Source: an uncultured Porphyromonas sp. (lineage in GTDB: Bacteria > Bacteroidota > Bacteroidia > Bacteroidales > Porphyromonadaceae). Taken from it: a DNA stretch of 64,000 nt. Numbering within the stretch: the stretch's first letter is position 1; every line of letters starts with the position of its first letter. The notes under the pieces were generated by a model. It searched no databases and was not told where the DNA came from. It worked only from the letters and a program-made list of their open reading frames with translations. A program made the translations under genes and the position numbers. Of the stretch, positions 36,299-44,277 are shown in pieces. The stretch is from contig NZ_CALIXW010000045.1 of NCBI RefSeq assembly GCF_938046015.1, positions 1 through 64,000 of the forward strand, given 5' to 3'.

Positions 36299-37357
36299 TT
36301 AGTGGAGGATCAGCTCCAGCGAGGGGAGGCGTCGGTCGAGGCCATCGGGACCGCGGGCGATGATCTCGCTGATGTAGAGACGGCGCCCGCGTGGCGTCTC
36401 GCGGATGAGCTGTAGCTGGCGCTCGCTGAAGCGGCTGCCGCTGCTCACCTCGGGGAGGGCATTGCCCAGCGCGTCGAAGGCGATGAGCTGGAAGCGCTCG
36501 ACGCTGTAGCGGACGTCGAGGAGGACATCGTCCAGCGCGGCCTGCACCTGAGCCGCCGCGAGCAGAGCGCTGCGGCTGATGCGCCCGCCACGGAAGCGCT
36601 GATCCCCGAGCTGGAGGTAGGGAAGCGGGTCGGGCAGGGGGCGTATCCTGAGGCTGCGCTCGCCTAGGGGGCGCAGCCCACCGTCGGGGAGGCGCTGCGC
36701 GATCGCGAGGCGAAGCTCCTCCGCCCCGAGCGTAGGCCGCGCACTCCAGCGTCCTGCCCCCAGCGGGCGGAGCGTCCCGCCGCTCCTAGCGGTGAGCACG
36801 AGGGACTCGGCACTGAGCCCTGCGGCGGCGAGCTCTAGGGGATTGTCTATGCCCGCGTAGACGACCTGTGTGAGGGTGGGGGAGAGGCTAAGCTGCGGGG
36901 CGAGTACCTCGTAGTCGGTGTGCCAGGGGAGCTGCTCGCGGCGGCCGTCGGGGTGGGTCACGAGGACCCGCCCCGCGAGCTGGATACGGCCTGTGCGCGA
37001 GGTCGGAAGGCTGAGGGTGCCCGCAGCGTCGAGTGGGGTAGCTGTTGTCCCCAGCTGTAGCTCGGGGTGTAGGCTGCTGTCTCTGAGGGCGAGGACAAGC
37101 CGCCCTCGGGTAGGGACGCCCGTGATGATGGGGCCTTGAGGGGGGAGGATGAGCGCCTCGAGCTGCGGCCTCGTGTAGGGCTGGGCGGCGGGCTGCGACG
37201 TCTGTGCCCCCTGCTTTGCGGCCTCGGACTGTTCCTCGGCCTTGGCGGGCTGCTTCTCCTTCCGCGGCGAGACCTTCATCGCCAGAAGTGCGATGAAGAC
37301 CAGGTACATGAGGTTGATCATGCGCTGCCTATAGGGATGGCTGCCGCCGAGGATCAT
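36299..37357 (-). CDS. porM: type IX secretion system motor protein PorM, lacking the D1 domain
   Basis: A 352-residue inner-membrane protein of the T9SS motor. The N-terminus has the canonical RQRMINLMYLVFIALLAMKVS membrane helix (about 10-30) and a Lys/Glu/Ala/Gln linker to about residue 60. Periplasmic Ig-like domains follow: LSPTLTQVVYAGIDNPLEL, LPDPLPYLQLGDQRFRGG, then the highly conserved LPEVSSGSRFSERQLQLIR and the C-terminal ARGPDGLDRRLPSLELIL. P. gingivalis PorM is about 516 residues with a helical D1 domain between membrane helix and D2. Here that stretch of some 165 residues is missing with no frameshift or stop. The ATG at 37357 is the family start. It is flanked by porL and porN in normal order. 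Confidence 0.9.
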   Translation of the reverse strand: MILGGSHPYRQRMINLMYLVFIALLAMKVSPRKEKQPAKAEEQSEAAKQGAQTSQPAAQPYTRPQLEALILPPQGPIITGVPTRGRLVLALRDSSLHPELQLGTTATPLDAAGTLSLPTSRTGRIQLAGRVLVTHPDGRREQLPWHTDYEVLAPQLSLSPTLTQVVYAGIDNPLELAAAGLSAESLVLTARSGGTLRPLGAGRWSARPTLGAEELRLAIAQRLPDGGLRPLGERSLRIRPLPDPLPYLQLGDQRFRGGRISRSALLAAAQVQAALDDVLLDVRYSVERFQLIAFDALGNALPEVSSGSRFSERQLQLIRETPRGRRLYISEIIARGPDGLDRRLPSLELILH

Positions 37358-37434
37358 AGCTGGGGAGCTGAGGGATGGGACTAGGGGATGCGGGGAGAGG
37401 CGTGAGGGAGGAGAGCTAAGGCGCGTGCGTGCGG

Positions 37435-38043
37435 CTAAGGCTTCGGGATGCCTGCACTCACCGAGAGGCTGTGGATCATGCGGGCATAGAGCTCGTTGAG
37501 CTGGATGAGCTGGGCGACGAGCCGCTCATTCTGCCGCTGGAATTCGCTGCTCCCCTGTAGGCTGGTCTCGTAGACGAGGCGTAGCTGCTGCACGCGCTCG
37601 GTGAGCTGCTTCAGCTCCTCCTGGTAGCCTGCGGGGCTGAGGCTGCTGCCAAGCCCTTCGCCCTCAGGGCGGCTCGTGTGAAGGCTGGGCGAAGTGGCTA
37701 GCTGCTGGCTCAGCTGCTCGATACTCTTGCTTAGGGCCTCGAGGCTCTGCTGCAGCTGGGCGCTTGCGAAGGAGGGCTCGCTAGCGCCAGCCTTGGAGCT
37801 GGTAGTCTCTGCCTGCTCGGGACTATCGAAGCCCGAGAGGATGAAGATGAGGCACTCGGTGAGCATGCTCACCAGCAGCAGTCCATCGGCGTAGGGGAGC
37901 TCGAGGATCTTGAAGAGCGCGCCGAGGATCACCAGCGCAGCGCCCCAGGAATAGCTGCGGTGCAGCAGGAGCTGGCCGCGGGGCGAGGTGAGCCAGCGGC
38001 TAAGACGAGATCCGCGAGGGCTGGGCTGTGGGCTGAGGGACAT
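37435..38043 (-). CDS. porL: type IX secretion system motor protein PorL (GldL)
   Basis: A 202-residue inner-membrane protein that pairs with PorM to make the proton-driven T9SS motor. Two membrane segments are visible near residues 32-72 (YSWGAALVILGALFKIL and DGLLLVSMLTECLIFILSGF). The glutamate proposed to carry protons is E63 in LTECLIF. A cytoplasmic coiled-coil follows (LEALSKSIEQLSQQL, LKQLTERVQQLRLVYETSLQG). Length is close to GldL (about 215) and much shorter than P. gingivalis PorL (about 309). The 77-base gap to porM is the longest inside the operon. Confidence 0.92.
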   Translation of the reverse strand: MSLSPQPSPRGSRLSRWLTSPRGQLLLHRSYSWGAALVILGALFKILELPYADGLLLVSMLTECLIFILSGFDSPEQAETTSSKAGASEPSFASAQLQQSLEALSKSIEQLSQQLATSPSLHTSRPEGEGLGSSLSPAGYQEELKQLTERVQQLRLVYETSLQGSSEFQRQNERLVAQLIQLNELYARMIHSLSVSAGIPKP

Positions 38044-38052
38044 GGCAGAGGC

Positions 38053-39471
38053 TTATTTGCCGAAGGTGATGGCGGAGCGCACGCAGCGGAAGCCTATGTA
38101 GGCATGCTGGGCGGTCTGTGCTGCGGGACTGCGGTCGCTCGATTGGATGAAGCGCGCGATATCCTTCCACGAGCCGCCCTTGAGCACCTTGAGCGTGCGC
38201 TCCAGCGGGTCGCTGTAGCTCACGCTGCGGCGTAGCTCGGGGTTGACGTCGCTGGTCTGTAGGAGGCCCGAGGCGCTCCAGCTGGTGCTCGTCCACTCGG
38301 CGACGTTGCCCGCCATGTCGTAGAGGCCGAAGGCGTTGGGCGCGTAGGAGGCCACAGGCGCGGTGATGAGGTGACGGTCGGCGGTGTAGTCGCCCTCGCC
38401 AGGCTTGAAGTTGCCCACGAAGCAGACCTTACCCTTGGCTTGGCGCACGCCATGCTTGCCCCACTCCTTGTCGAGCTGGGCGGCGTATTCCCATTCGGCC
38501 TCCGTCGGTAGTCGATACTCCTCGAGCGTCTGCCCCTCGGGGAGGCGCAGCGTGCGTAGCGTCATCGCAGTACGCCAGGCACAGTAGGCTGTAGCCTGCT
38601 CCCAGCTGACGCCTACCACGGGGTACTGATCGTAGCCCGCGTGCTCGAAGTACTTCTTGCTGTAGCCCTCATTGCGTGCCTCGGGGAAGTCCTTGACCCA
38701 GACAGTCTCGTCCGGCAGCACGGGGATGATGTAGGTGCTGACGAAGTCGTATTCGCTGCTGAGGGGGCGTGTCAGCGTCTCGCGCACGATACGTCCTGAG
38801 GCATCGAGGTAGGCCGTATCCTTGCTGATGATGGGGCGCTCCGTAGGGTTGCGGTCCCAGGCGGTGTGCGTCTGGGCGCGGTGCAGTCGGTCGCGGTAGA
38901 GGGTGGCGGCGTGGCGGTCGTAGCGCTCATAGCGGTAGTTGAGCTGCCGCGGGTCGAGGCGGCGCTCGCCCGTCACGGGGTCGGTATAGTAGAGGCTACG
39001 CAGGGCGCGTAGCTCCTCCTCCGTGGCTCGGCGCTCGCTGGGCAGCGGGCGCGACCAGTCCAGATGCGGCCGTACGGGCTCGCCATAGCGATCCTCAGTG
39101 ATCCGATAGCGCTCGTCTCCGCCGTAGGCAGGGTCCGCCAGGCGCTCGCGCAGGATGGAGTCACGTACCCAGTGGACGAACTCGCGGTAGGCGGCATTGG
39201 TCACCTCAGTGCGGTCCATCCAGAAGGCCTCCACCGAGATGCCTCGGCTCTGCGCCGGTTCGCCCCAGAGGCTGTCGGCCTCGGCGCGTCCCATCAATAC
39301 GTGCCCTCGGGGAATGAGGAGCATCCCTGCGGGTGCGGGCTCACTCCAGGAGACGAGCTGGGCGCGCCCCTCAGAGGGGCGGCTGGCACTGGGGCTGAGG
39401 GAGCCGCAGGCCCCGAGTAGGAGCGCTAGCGTGAGGCCGGCGGCGGGGAGAAGGCTTGCTGATCGCTTCAT
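38053..39471 (-). CDS. porK: type IX secretion system ring lipoprotein PorK (GldK)
   Basis: A 472-residue outer-membrane lipoprotein with lipobox LLLGAC near residue 22. The fold is formylglycine-generating-enzyme-like: GMLLIPRGHVLMG at about 49-61, ISVEAFWMDRTEVTNAAYREFVHW, VVGVSWEQATAYCAWR, RLPTEAEWEYAA and GLYDMAGNVAEWTS, ending in YIGFRCVRSA. In the family the fold is structural rather than catalytic. It forms the periplasmic ring with PorN. It is the first gene of the operon; porP, the usual gene upstream, is absent and a DUF2795 gene lies there instead. A long hairpin at 39495-39554 separates the two. Confidence 0.94.
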   Translation of the reverse strand: MKRSASLLPAAGLTLALLLGACGSLSPSASRPSEGRAQLVSWSEPAPAGMLLIPRGHVLMGRAEADSLWGEPAQSRGISVEAFWMDRTEVTNAAYREFVHWVRDSILRERLADPAYGGDERYRITEDRYGEPVRPHLDWSRPLPSERRATEEELRALRSLYYTDPVTGERRLDPRQLNYRYERYDRHAATLYRDRLHRAQTHTAWDRNPTERPIISKDTAYLDASGRIVRETLTRPLSSEYDFVSTYIIPVLPDETVWVKDFPEARNEGYSKKYFEHAGYDQYPVVGVSWEQATAYCAWRTAMTLRTLRLPEGQTLEEYRLPTEAEWEYAAQLDKEWGKHGVRQAKGKVCFVGNFKPGEGDYTADRHLITAPVASYAPNAFGLYDMAGNVAEWTSTSWSASGLLQTSDVNPELRRSVSYSDPLERTLKVLKGGSWKDIARFIQSSDRSPAAQTAQHAYIGFRCVRSAITFGK

Positions 39472-39494
39472 CGTCGATGACTGCAGTAATGAGT

Positions 39495-39554
39495 AGGAGC
39501 AGGATACGGAGCCCTAGCTCTAGGGATCCTAGAGGGCGTCCGTAGCCTGCTCCT
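39495..39554 (-). terminator. hairpin between the DUF2795 gene and porK
   Basis: AGGAGCAGGATACGGA (39495-39510) pairs with TCCGTAGCCTGCTCCT (39539-39554), 16 bp with one mismatch, and its loop contains further CTAG-based pairs. On the minus strand it follows the DUF2795 stop and ends only 24 bases before the porK ATG. It may terminate the first gene or attenuate entry into the por operon. Confidence 0.6.
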
Positions 39555-39577
39555 AAGAGATAGGGAGCGAGCGGAGT

Positions 39578-39799
39578 CTAGTATTCCTCTTCGTCGAAGA
39601 AGAAGTCTTCCTTGCTCGGGTAGTCAGGCCAGATGTCCTCGATGGACTCGTAGAGCTCGCCCTCGTCCTCCATCTCCTGGAGGTTCTCGATGACCTCGAT
39701 GGGTGCGCCAGAGCGCTGGGCGTAGTCTATGAGTTCGTCACGGCTGGCAGGCCACGGTGCGTCCTCTAGCTTGGAGGCTAGTTCTAGGGTCCAGTACAT
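39578..39799 (-). CDS. DUF2795 domain small acidic protein
   Basis: A 73-residue acidic protein of the DUF2795 family, highly conserved in Bacteroidota and of unknown function. MYWTLELASKLEDAPWPASR, ELIDYAQRSGAPIEVIENLQ and the acidic tail DYPSKEDFFFDEEEY are the recognisable blocks. It is probably cytoplasmic. It has its own -7 box at 39853-39860 and lies directly upstream of porK on the same strand, though a hairpin separates them. Confidence 0.88.
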   Translation of the reverse strand: MYWTLELASKLEDAPWPASRDELIDYAQRSGAPIEVIENLQEMEDEGELYESIEDIWPDYPSKEDFFFDEEEY

Positions 39800-39852
39800 T
39801 TGTTGCTGTCGTTTTGTGGATTAAGTCTTCTTGTCTTGATAATATGTAGCTG

Positions 39853-39860
39853 CAAAAGTA
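39853..39860 (-). promoter_or_regulatory. -7 box of the DUF2795 gene
   Basis: The minus strand reads TACTTTTG, matching TAnnTTTG, 54 bases before the ATG at 39799. No clear TTTG at -33. Confidence 0.55.
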
Positions 39861-40102
39861 CTATTTATTCCTTATTCGACCTAAAGCTAAGGAAAAGGCC
39901 ACGCACAGCTCTCGCCCGCCTCGGCCTCCGCTCCGCGCTTCAGGCCGTCCTCATGGGCTCCGTATGCCTGCTCTTTATAGCCTCGTGCGCGGGCGTCCTT
40001 TGCTTGGCAGGGTCGTGACTCTAGTTTAAGGTGGTGCCAGCCGCGTGTCTTGGTCTAGCTCGGGGATAATACGCATGAAGCTAAGCCCTAAGGCGGATCG
40101 GG

Positions 40103-40190
40103 CTGAGGGATAGCAGTGAGGGAGCTGAGGGACACCTGTCAGAGCCGTGAGGGATATCGGTCAGCGAGCTGAGGGCTAAGGGGGAGCGCG
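40103..40190. repeat. 22-bp repeat array F (between DUF2795 and the PorV/Q-like gene)
   Basis: Four units start at 40103, 40125, 40147 and 40169, each 22 bases apart. They include CTGAGGGATAGCAGTGAGG, CTGAGGGACACCTGTCAG and GTGAGGGATATCGGTCAG. The array lies in the 654-base gap 39800-40453. Apart from the DUF2795 promoter and the terminator at 40357 nothing else is recognised there. Confidence 0.75.
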
Positions 40191-40356
40191 GGAAGACTTT
40201 GCTGGGGGTGCCTTTGGGGGCTGCTTGGTCGAGGTTCGGAGGCGGGAGCTGGGGTAAGGTAGGGAAAGTCCTAGCACGCGGTGGAAGAGGGTTTGAGGCG
40301 GCGCAAGCGGGGTGCTGGCTTCAGGATAAGCCGAACTTGCAGAAGGGAGAAAAAGA

Positions 40357-40396
40357 CAGCGCCCCCAGTCTCCGCTCAGGGAGGCTGGGGGCGCTG
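40357..40396 (-). terminator. terminator of the subtilase/PorV-Q operon
   Basis: CAGCGCCCCCAG (40357-40368) pairs with CTGGGGGCGCTG (40385-40396), with an inner CTCC/GGAG pair. On the minus strand it is followed by TCTTTTTCTCC, a good T-tract, 57 bases beyond the stop at 40454. Confidence 0.85.
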
Positions 40397-40453
40397 CGTG
40401 CTTGGAAGGCTCGGCGCTCACCCTTTAGTAAGGGGGCTGTGCTTGCCCTAGGG

Positions 40454-41428
40454 CTAGAGGGAGATGCCCGCCGTGAAGAGGAGGGAGCTATTGGCGCCGC
40501 TCGTGCTTGGGGCTAGGTAGGCGCCGTCGAGCTGGAAGCGGCGGCCGTGGTAGCCCAGGCCGAGGCTGAAGCCCTGCAGGCCGTTCGTGTCGTACTGATA
40601 GCCTACGCGGGCGGCGAGCATACGGCGGAAGCTGTATTCGCCGCCGAAGTGCAGGGCTACCGAGGAGCTATTGACGGGGTAGGTGAAGACGTCGGCGCCC
40701 GCACTGAGGCTTAGGCGGTGCTCCGCGCTGAGGCCGTAGTGCAGTTCGCCCCCCGCACCGACGAAGACGGGAGCGTAGAGCTCGCGGCGCTCGTGCTTGG
40801 CATACTTGAAGCCCAGGCTCATGTTCTGTGCCTTTGCCCCGATGAGGTAGCTGAAGCCTTGGCTCGGCTCTTCGGCGTGGCTGCGGTAGAAGGCGCCGAG
40901 GCCGAAGGTGGCTGTGCTGGCGGAGTGGTCGCCGAGCTCGCTCTGCACGTAGCCTGCGGTGGCGTAGGCCGAGAGGCGCCCCAGACGCAGGGCGTAGCCT
41001 AGGTCGAGGCTGTAGTCATAGGGAGAGAGCGTGCCCTTACTCTGCTCCTGGCCGTTCACCACCTCGTACTGGAGACCGCCGAGGTAGCGGAAGCCAGCGA
41101 AGAGGCCGTGACGCTCCCCGAGGCGCAGCCCCGCCGTAGCCTGATAGAGCTGCAGCGAGCCTTCGGCGCCCTCGAGCTTGCCCATGAGGCGAGCCGAGGC
41201 ACTGCCGCGGAACTGGGAGGAGCCGTAGAGGAGGCTGGTGGGATTGGTGTAGAGGAGCGAGCTGCTGGCCTCGCCGTAGTGGCTACCGCCGAGGGCGGCA
41301 CTACGAGCGTCCGTGCTGAGCTCGAGCAGCGGCAGGGTACGCACCTGCTTGACCTTCTGTGCCGTCAGCGGCAGAGCAGTGAGGCCGAGGAGCGCTCCGA
41401 GGAGGAGACGCTTGGTAGGGATAATCAT
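40454..41428 (-). CDS. PorV/PorQ-family outer-membrane protein
   Basis: A 324-residue outer-membrane beta-barrel with signal peptide ending LTALPLTAQ. The early block LLELSTDARSAALGGSHYGEASSSLLYTNPTSLLYG is the hallmark of the PorV/PorQ family (UPF0164-like), whose members shuttle or anchor T9SS cargo at the outer membrane. Strand-like segments with aromatic/Gly alternation run to the C-terminal SSLLFTAGISL. I cannot decide between PorV, PorQ and a paralogue, so no symbol is given. It is the last gene in an operon with a CTD-bearing protease (15 bases upstream) and a BACON lipoprotein, so it may handle that cargo. Confidence 0.8.
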   Translation of the reverse strand: MIIPTKRLLLGALLGLTALPLTAQKVKQVRTLPLLELSTDARSAALGGSHYGEASSSLLYTNPTSLLYGSSQFRGSASARLMGKLEGAEGSLQLYQATAGLRLGERHGLFAGFRYLGGLQYEVVNGQEQSKGTLSPYDYSLDLGYALRLGRLSAYATAGYVQSELGDHSASTATFGLGAFYRSHAEEPSQGFSYLIGAKAQNMSLGFKYAKHERRELYAPVFVGAGGELHYGLSAEHRLSLSAGADVFTYPVNSSSVALHFGGEYSFRRMLAARVGYQYDTNGLQGFSLGLGYHGRRFQLDGAYLAPSTSGANSSLLFTAGISL

Positions 41429-41443
41429 GCTGTGAGGGAAGGC

Positions 41444-44227
41444 TTAGTTCTTGACGAAGGCCTGCGTGTACTTGCCCTTGGCGGTGCGTACGTGCAGGGT
41501 GTAGCTGCCTGGGGTGAGGCGACGCGTGAGGATGCGGATGGCGCCGCTGCCCTTGGTCTGGAAGGTCTTCTCCAGCACCTGGACGCCGAGGAGGCTCCGT
41601 AGCTCTACCTGTGCCTCATTGATCGTGGGGTCGAGGGCGATATTGAGCTCCGTCGTCGCGGGGAGTGGGTAGACCGAGTAGACGATGGCCTCGGTGTCGC
41701 TCACGACACGTAGGGGCAGGGTCGTCGTGATGGGCTGGCTGATGCCGTCTGAGACCTCGAGGATGACGCTCGTCACGCCCTTCTGCTTGCCGTGGATCGT
41801 CAGGCGTCCCTCGGGCGAGATGCTGGCGGAGGCGACCTTGCCGTCGGCGCTGTGTGCCTTGAAGCTCAGGGGGCTCTCCTTATCGTAGCTGAGTGCCGTC
41901 GTCACGTCGAGGCTGCGGGACTTACTCAGCCCTACGATCTGGCTGCCGAGGGAGGCGCTGAAGGTCGGGGCATGGTACTCGTAGACCTCGAAGGGGATAC
42001 GTAGCTCGCTCTTGGCCCCCAGCTCATCCACCGCCGTCAGCAGCAGCTCGTGCTTGCCTAGGGGGGCTATGGCGCGCAGGGTGAAGGTCACCAGATCGCC
42101 CTCCTGCTGGTAGCTGACACCGCGCTGCTCACCGCTGAGCTGGATGCTCACCTTCTGATGGTCGGGGTCGGTGACCTGCACGTGGAAGGTGCGCCTCTCT
42201 AGGGCAGAGACGCGGAGCGGGCGCTCGGGGGTAAACTTGATGGAGGGAGGGGTGTTCTTCTTCGTCTTGAAGCGGGCGAAGCTCAGGCCTGAGCTCTGAC
42301 CCCAGCGGTCTATGGCCTCGACCGCTACGTGGTATTCGGTGTCCTCCTTCAGCCCTGCGACGGGGTAGAAGACCTTGCTGCCTGCCTCGATGCCCGCAGC
42401 ATTGATCTCGCTCACTAGGTGGCTCGTGGCGTTGGCCACCGTGAGCTGCTGGTCGGCGAAGTAGACCTTATAGGAGCTAGCCACACGGTCGTCCTCGTCG
42501 CGTACAGCCTCCCAGGAGAGGTCGGCCGTGGAGAAGGAGATGTGCTCGGCCTGGATAGCGGAGACGCGCTGCGGAGCCTTGTGCTGGTTGGTCGCGAAGA
42601 CGGCCGAGGCATCGATGTAGCCACGGCCAAGACGGCGGGCATACTTGGGGTTGGCAGCGTCGATGTTCTTGAACTTCAGTGATCCCAGCAGGCGCTCCTT
42701 GCACTGCTCGGCCGTGAAGCCTGGCCCGCCGAAGTGCGAGACGATGAGCGCTGCAATGCCTGAGACGTGGGGGCAAGCCATGGATGTACCCTGCATGTAG
42801 CCGTACTCCTTGCCCGTGATCTGCTTGGAGAGCGTGCTGAGGACTTGTCCGTTGGGGAAGTTGAGGTCCCCCCCTGGGGCCATGATGTCGACCCAGTCAC
42901 CGCGGTTGCTGTAGTAGGCCGCAGTCCAGTTGGGCGCCATCGAGGAGACGGCGATGATAGCATCGTAGGCTGCGGGGTAGGAGTAGTAGTCCATCCCATC
43001 ATTGCCCGCGGCGAAGATCACGACGCCCCCCTTCATCGGGGACTCGGGGAGCTGATTGCCGTCATCATCGCAGCCCGCGTACTTGATGAAGTAGTCCACG
43101 GCGTCCTGAATGACCTTGGGGATGGCGGTGATCTGTGCCTTGTAGGGGTAGCCCCAGGAGTTCTGGCTGATCACTGCACCGTTGTTGGCGCCGTAGACGA
43201 TGGCTGCGGGCGAGTCGCCGTTCTCCTTCTCGGCGCCGAAGATCTGGCAGCTCATGATGCGCACGCCAGAGCCTGGCGTACCGTTGCCCCCAGCGATGCC
43301 CGAGACGCCGATGCCGTTGCCCGTGCGGGCAGCGACCGTCCCCGCTACGTGCGTGCCGTGGGACTCTTTGTCTGGGTAGATGGTGGCATCGTCCTTGATG
43401 AAGTTGTAGCCGTGGATGTCATCGATGTATCCGTTCTGGTCATCGTCGACCCCTGGCTTGCCGTTCTTTTCCTCTTCGTTGACGTAAAGGTTGTCCACGA
43501 GGTCGGGGTGGGTCAGGTCTATCCCTCCGTCGACGATAGAGACGATGACCTTGGGCTTGCCCGTCTCGACCTTCCAGGCCTTGAAGAGGTCGATGTCTGC
43601 CCCTGCGATGGAGCCGTGGTACTTCCCTACATTATGATAGTGCCACTGGTCAGAGAGGAGCGGGTCATTGTAGGGCATGTCGTCGGCCGAGGCACGTCGG
43701 GCTACGGGCAGATCCGTGGGGATAGCCTTGCCCGCGGGACGTGTCATAGGGTATACGGGCTCGGTGTACTCGATCTCGGGCACGGCGCTGAGCGTGCGCA
43801 TGGCACTGCGTAGCTCCTGCTTCTGGTCGAAGTGCACGACGTACCAGCGGTCTAGCCCCGCACGGCGCATACGCTTCTCGAAGCGTGGGTCTATGGGGAA
43901 GACGGGCTGTAGGGTCTCCGTGGAGATGCTACGCAGGCTGCGTGCCATCTGCTCGGGGAGCGCCTGCAGGGCACGGGCGCTACTGGCTGCGGTCTGCTGG
44001 AAGGCAAAGTCGCGGAAGAGGCGCTGCGAGCCCTGACGGACGCGGATATAGAGCTTGCCAGGCTCGGCGCCCGCTGTGGGTAGGCCGCTCGTGGCGGTGC
44101 TGCCATTGGGGGCAGCGAGCTGCTCGGGCTGCGGCGCCTGGGCTGTCTGAGGGGTATCAAGCTCACGCTGGCAGGCCCCTAGGCTGAGGAGCGAGAGTAG
44201 CGTGAGGCTAAGGAATGCTTTGTTCAT
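41444..44227 (-). CDS. subtilisin-family serine protease with T9SS sorting domain
   Basis: A 927-residue secreted protease of family S8. The lipobox-like LSLGAC near residue 19 suggests a signal peptide. The catalytic triad is D233 (VSIVDGGIDLTHPDL), H290 (SHGTHVAGTVAART) and S482 (QGTSMACPHVSGIAAL). After the catalytic domain come a fibronectin-type region (about 555-660), putative Ig-like or cadherin-like repeats and a C-terminal T9SS sorting domain from about 850 (VYPLPATTELNIAL ... LTPGSYTLHVRTAKG). It is a likely substrate of the nearby Por machinery. It lies between the BACON lipoprotein gene and the PorV/Q-like gene on the same strand. Confidence 0.9.
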   Translation of the reverse strand: MNKAFLSLTLLSLLSLGACQRELDTPQTAQAPQPEQLAAPNGSTATSGLPTAGAEPGKLYIRVRQGSQRLFRDFAFQQTAASSARALQALPEQMARSLRSISTETLQPVFPIDPRFEKRMRRAGLDRWYVVHFDQKQELRSAMRTLSAVPEIEYTEPVYPMTRPAGKAIPTDLPVARRASADDMPYNDPLLSDQWHYHNVGKYHGSIAGADIDLFKAWKVETGKPKVIVSIVDGGIDLTHPDLVDNLYVNEEEKNGKPGVDDDQNGYIDDIHGYNFIKDDATIYPDKESHGTHVAGTVAARTGNGIGVSGIAGGNGTPGSGVRIMSCQIFGAEKENGDSPAAIVYGANNGAVISQNSWGYPYKAQITAIPKVIQDAVDYFIKYAGCDDDGNQLPESPMKGGVVIFAAGNDGMDYYSYPAAYDAIIAVSSMAPNWTAAYYSNRGDWVDIMAPGGDLNFPNGQVLSTLSKQITGKEYGYMQGTSMACPHVSGIAALIVSHFGGPGFTAEQCKERLLGSLKFKNIDAANPKYARRLGRGYIDASAVFATNQHKAPQRVSAIQAEHISFSTADLSWEAVRDEDDRVASSYKVYFADQQLTVANATSHLVSEINAAGIEAGSKVFYPVAGLKEDTEYHVAVEAIDRWGQSSGLSFARFKTKKNTPPSIKFTPERPLRVSALERRTFHVQVTDPDHQKVSIQLSGEQRGVSYQQEGDLVTFTLRAIAPLGKHELLLTAVDELGAKSELRIPFEVYEYHAPTFSASLGSQIVGLSKSRSLDVTTALSYDKESPLSFKAHSADGKVASASISPEGRLTIHGKQKGVTSVILEVSDGISQPITTTLPLRVVSDTEAIVYSVYPLPATTELNIALDPTINEAQVELRSLLGVQVLEKTFQTKGSGAIRILTRRLTPGSYTLHVRTAKGKYTQAFVKN

Positions 44228-44277
44228 CTGTTACCGACTGATTGGAGGGTACAAGGCGATGCAGAGCCAGGGCCGCG

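Noticed and set aside
39800..40018. 72-codon frame beginning at 39800
   Set aside because: It runs through the DUF2795 promoter in the opposite direction and has no recognisable similarity.
42767..43813. 348-codon plus-strand frame over the subtilase gene
   Set aside because: Antisense shadow; the catalytic triad of the protease lies on the minus strand.
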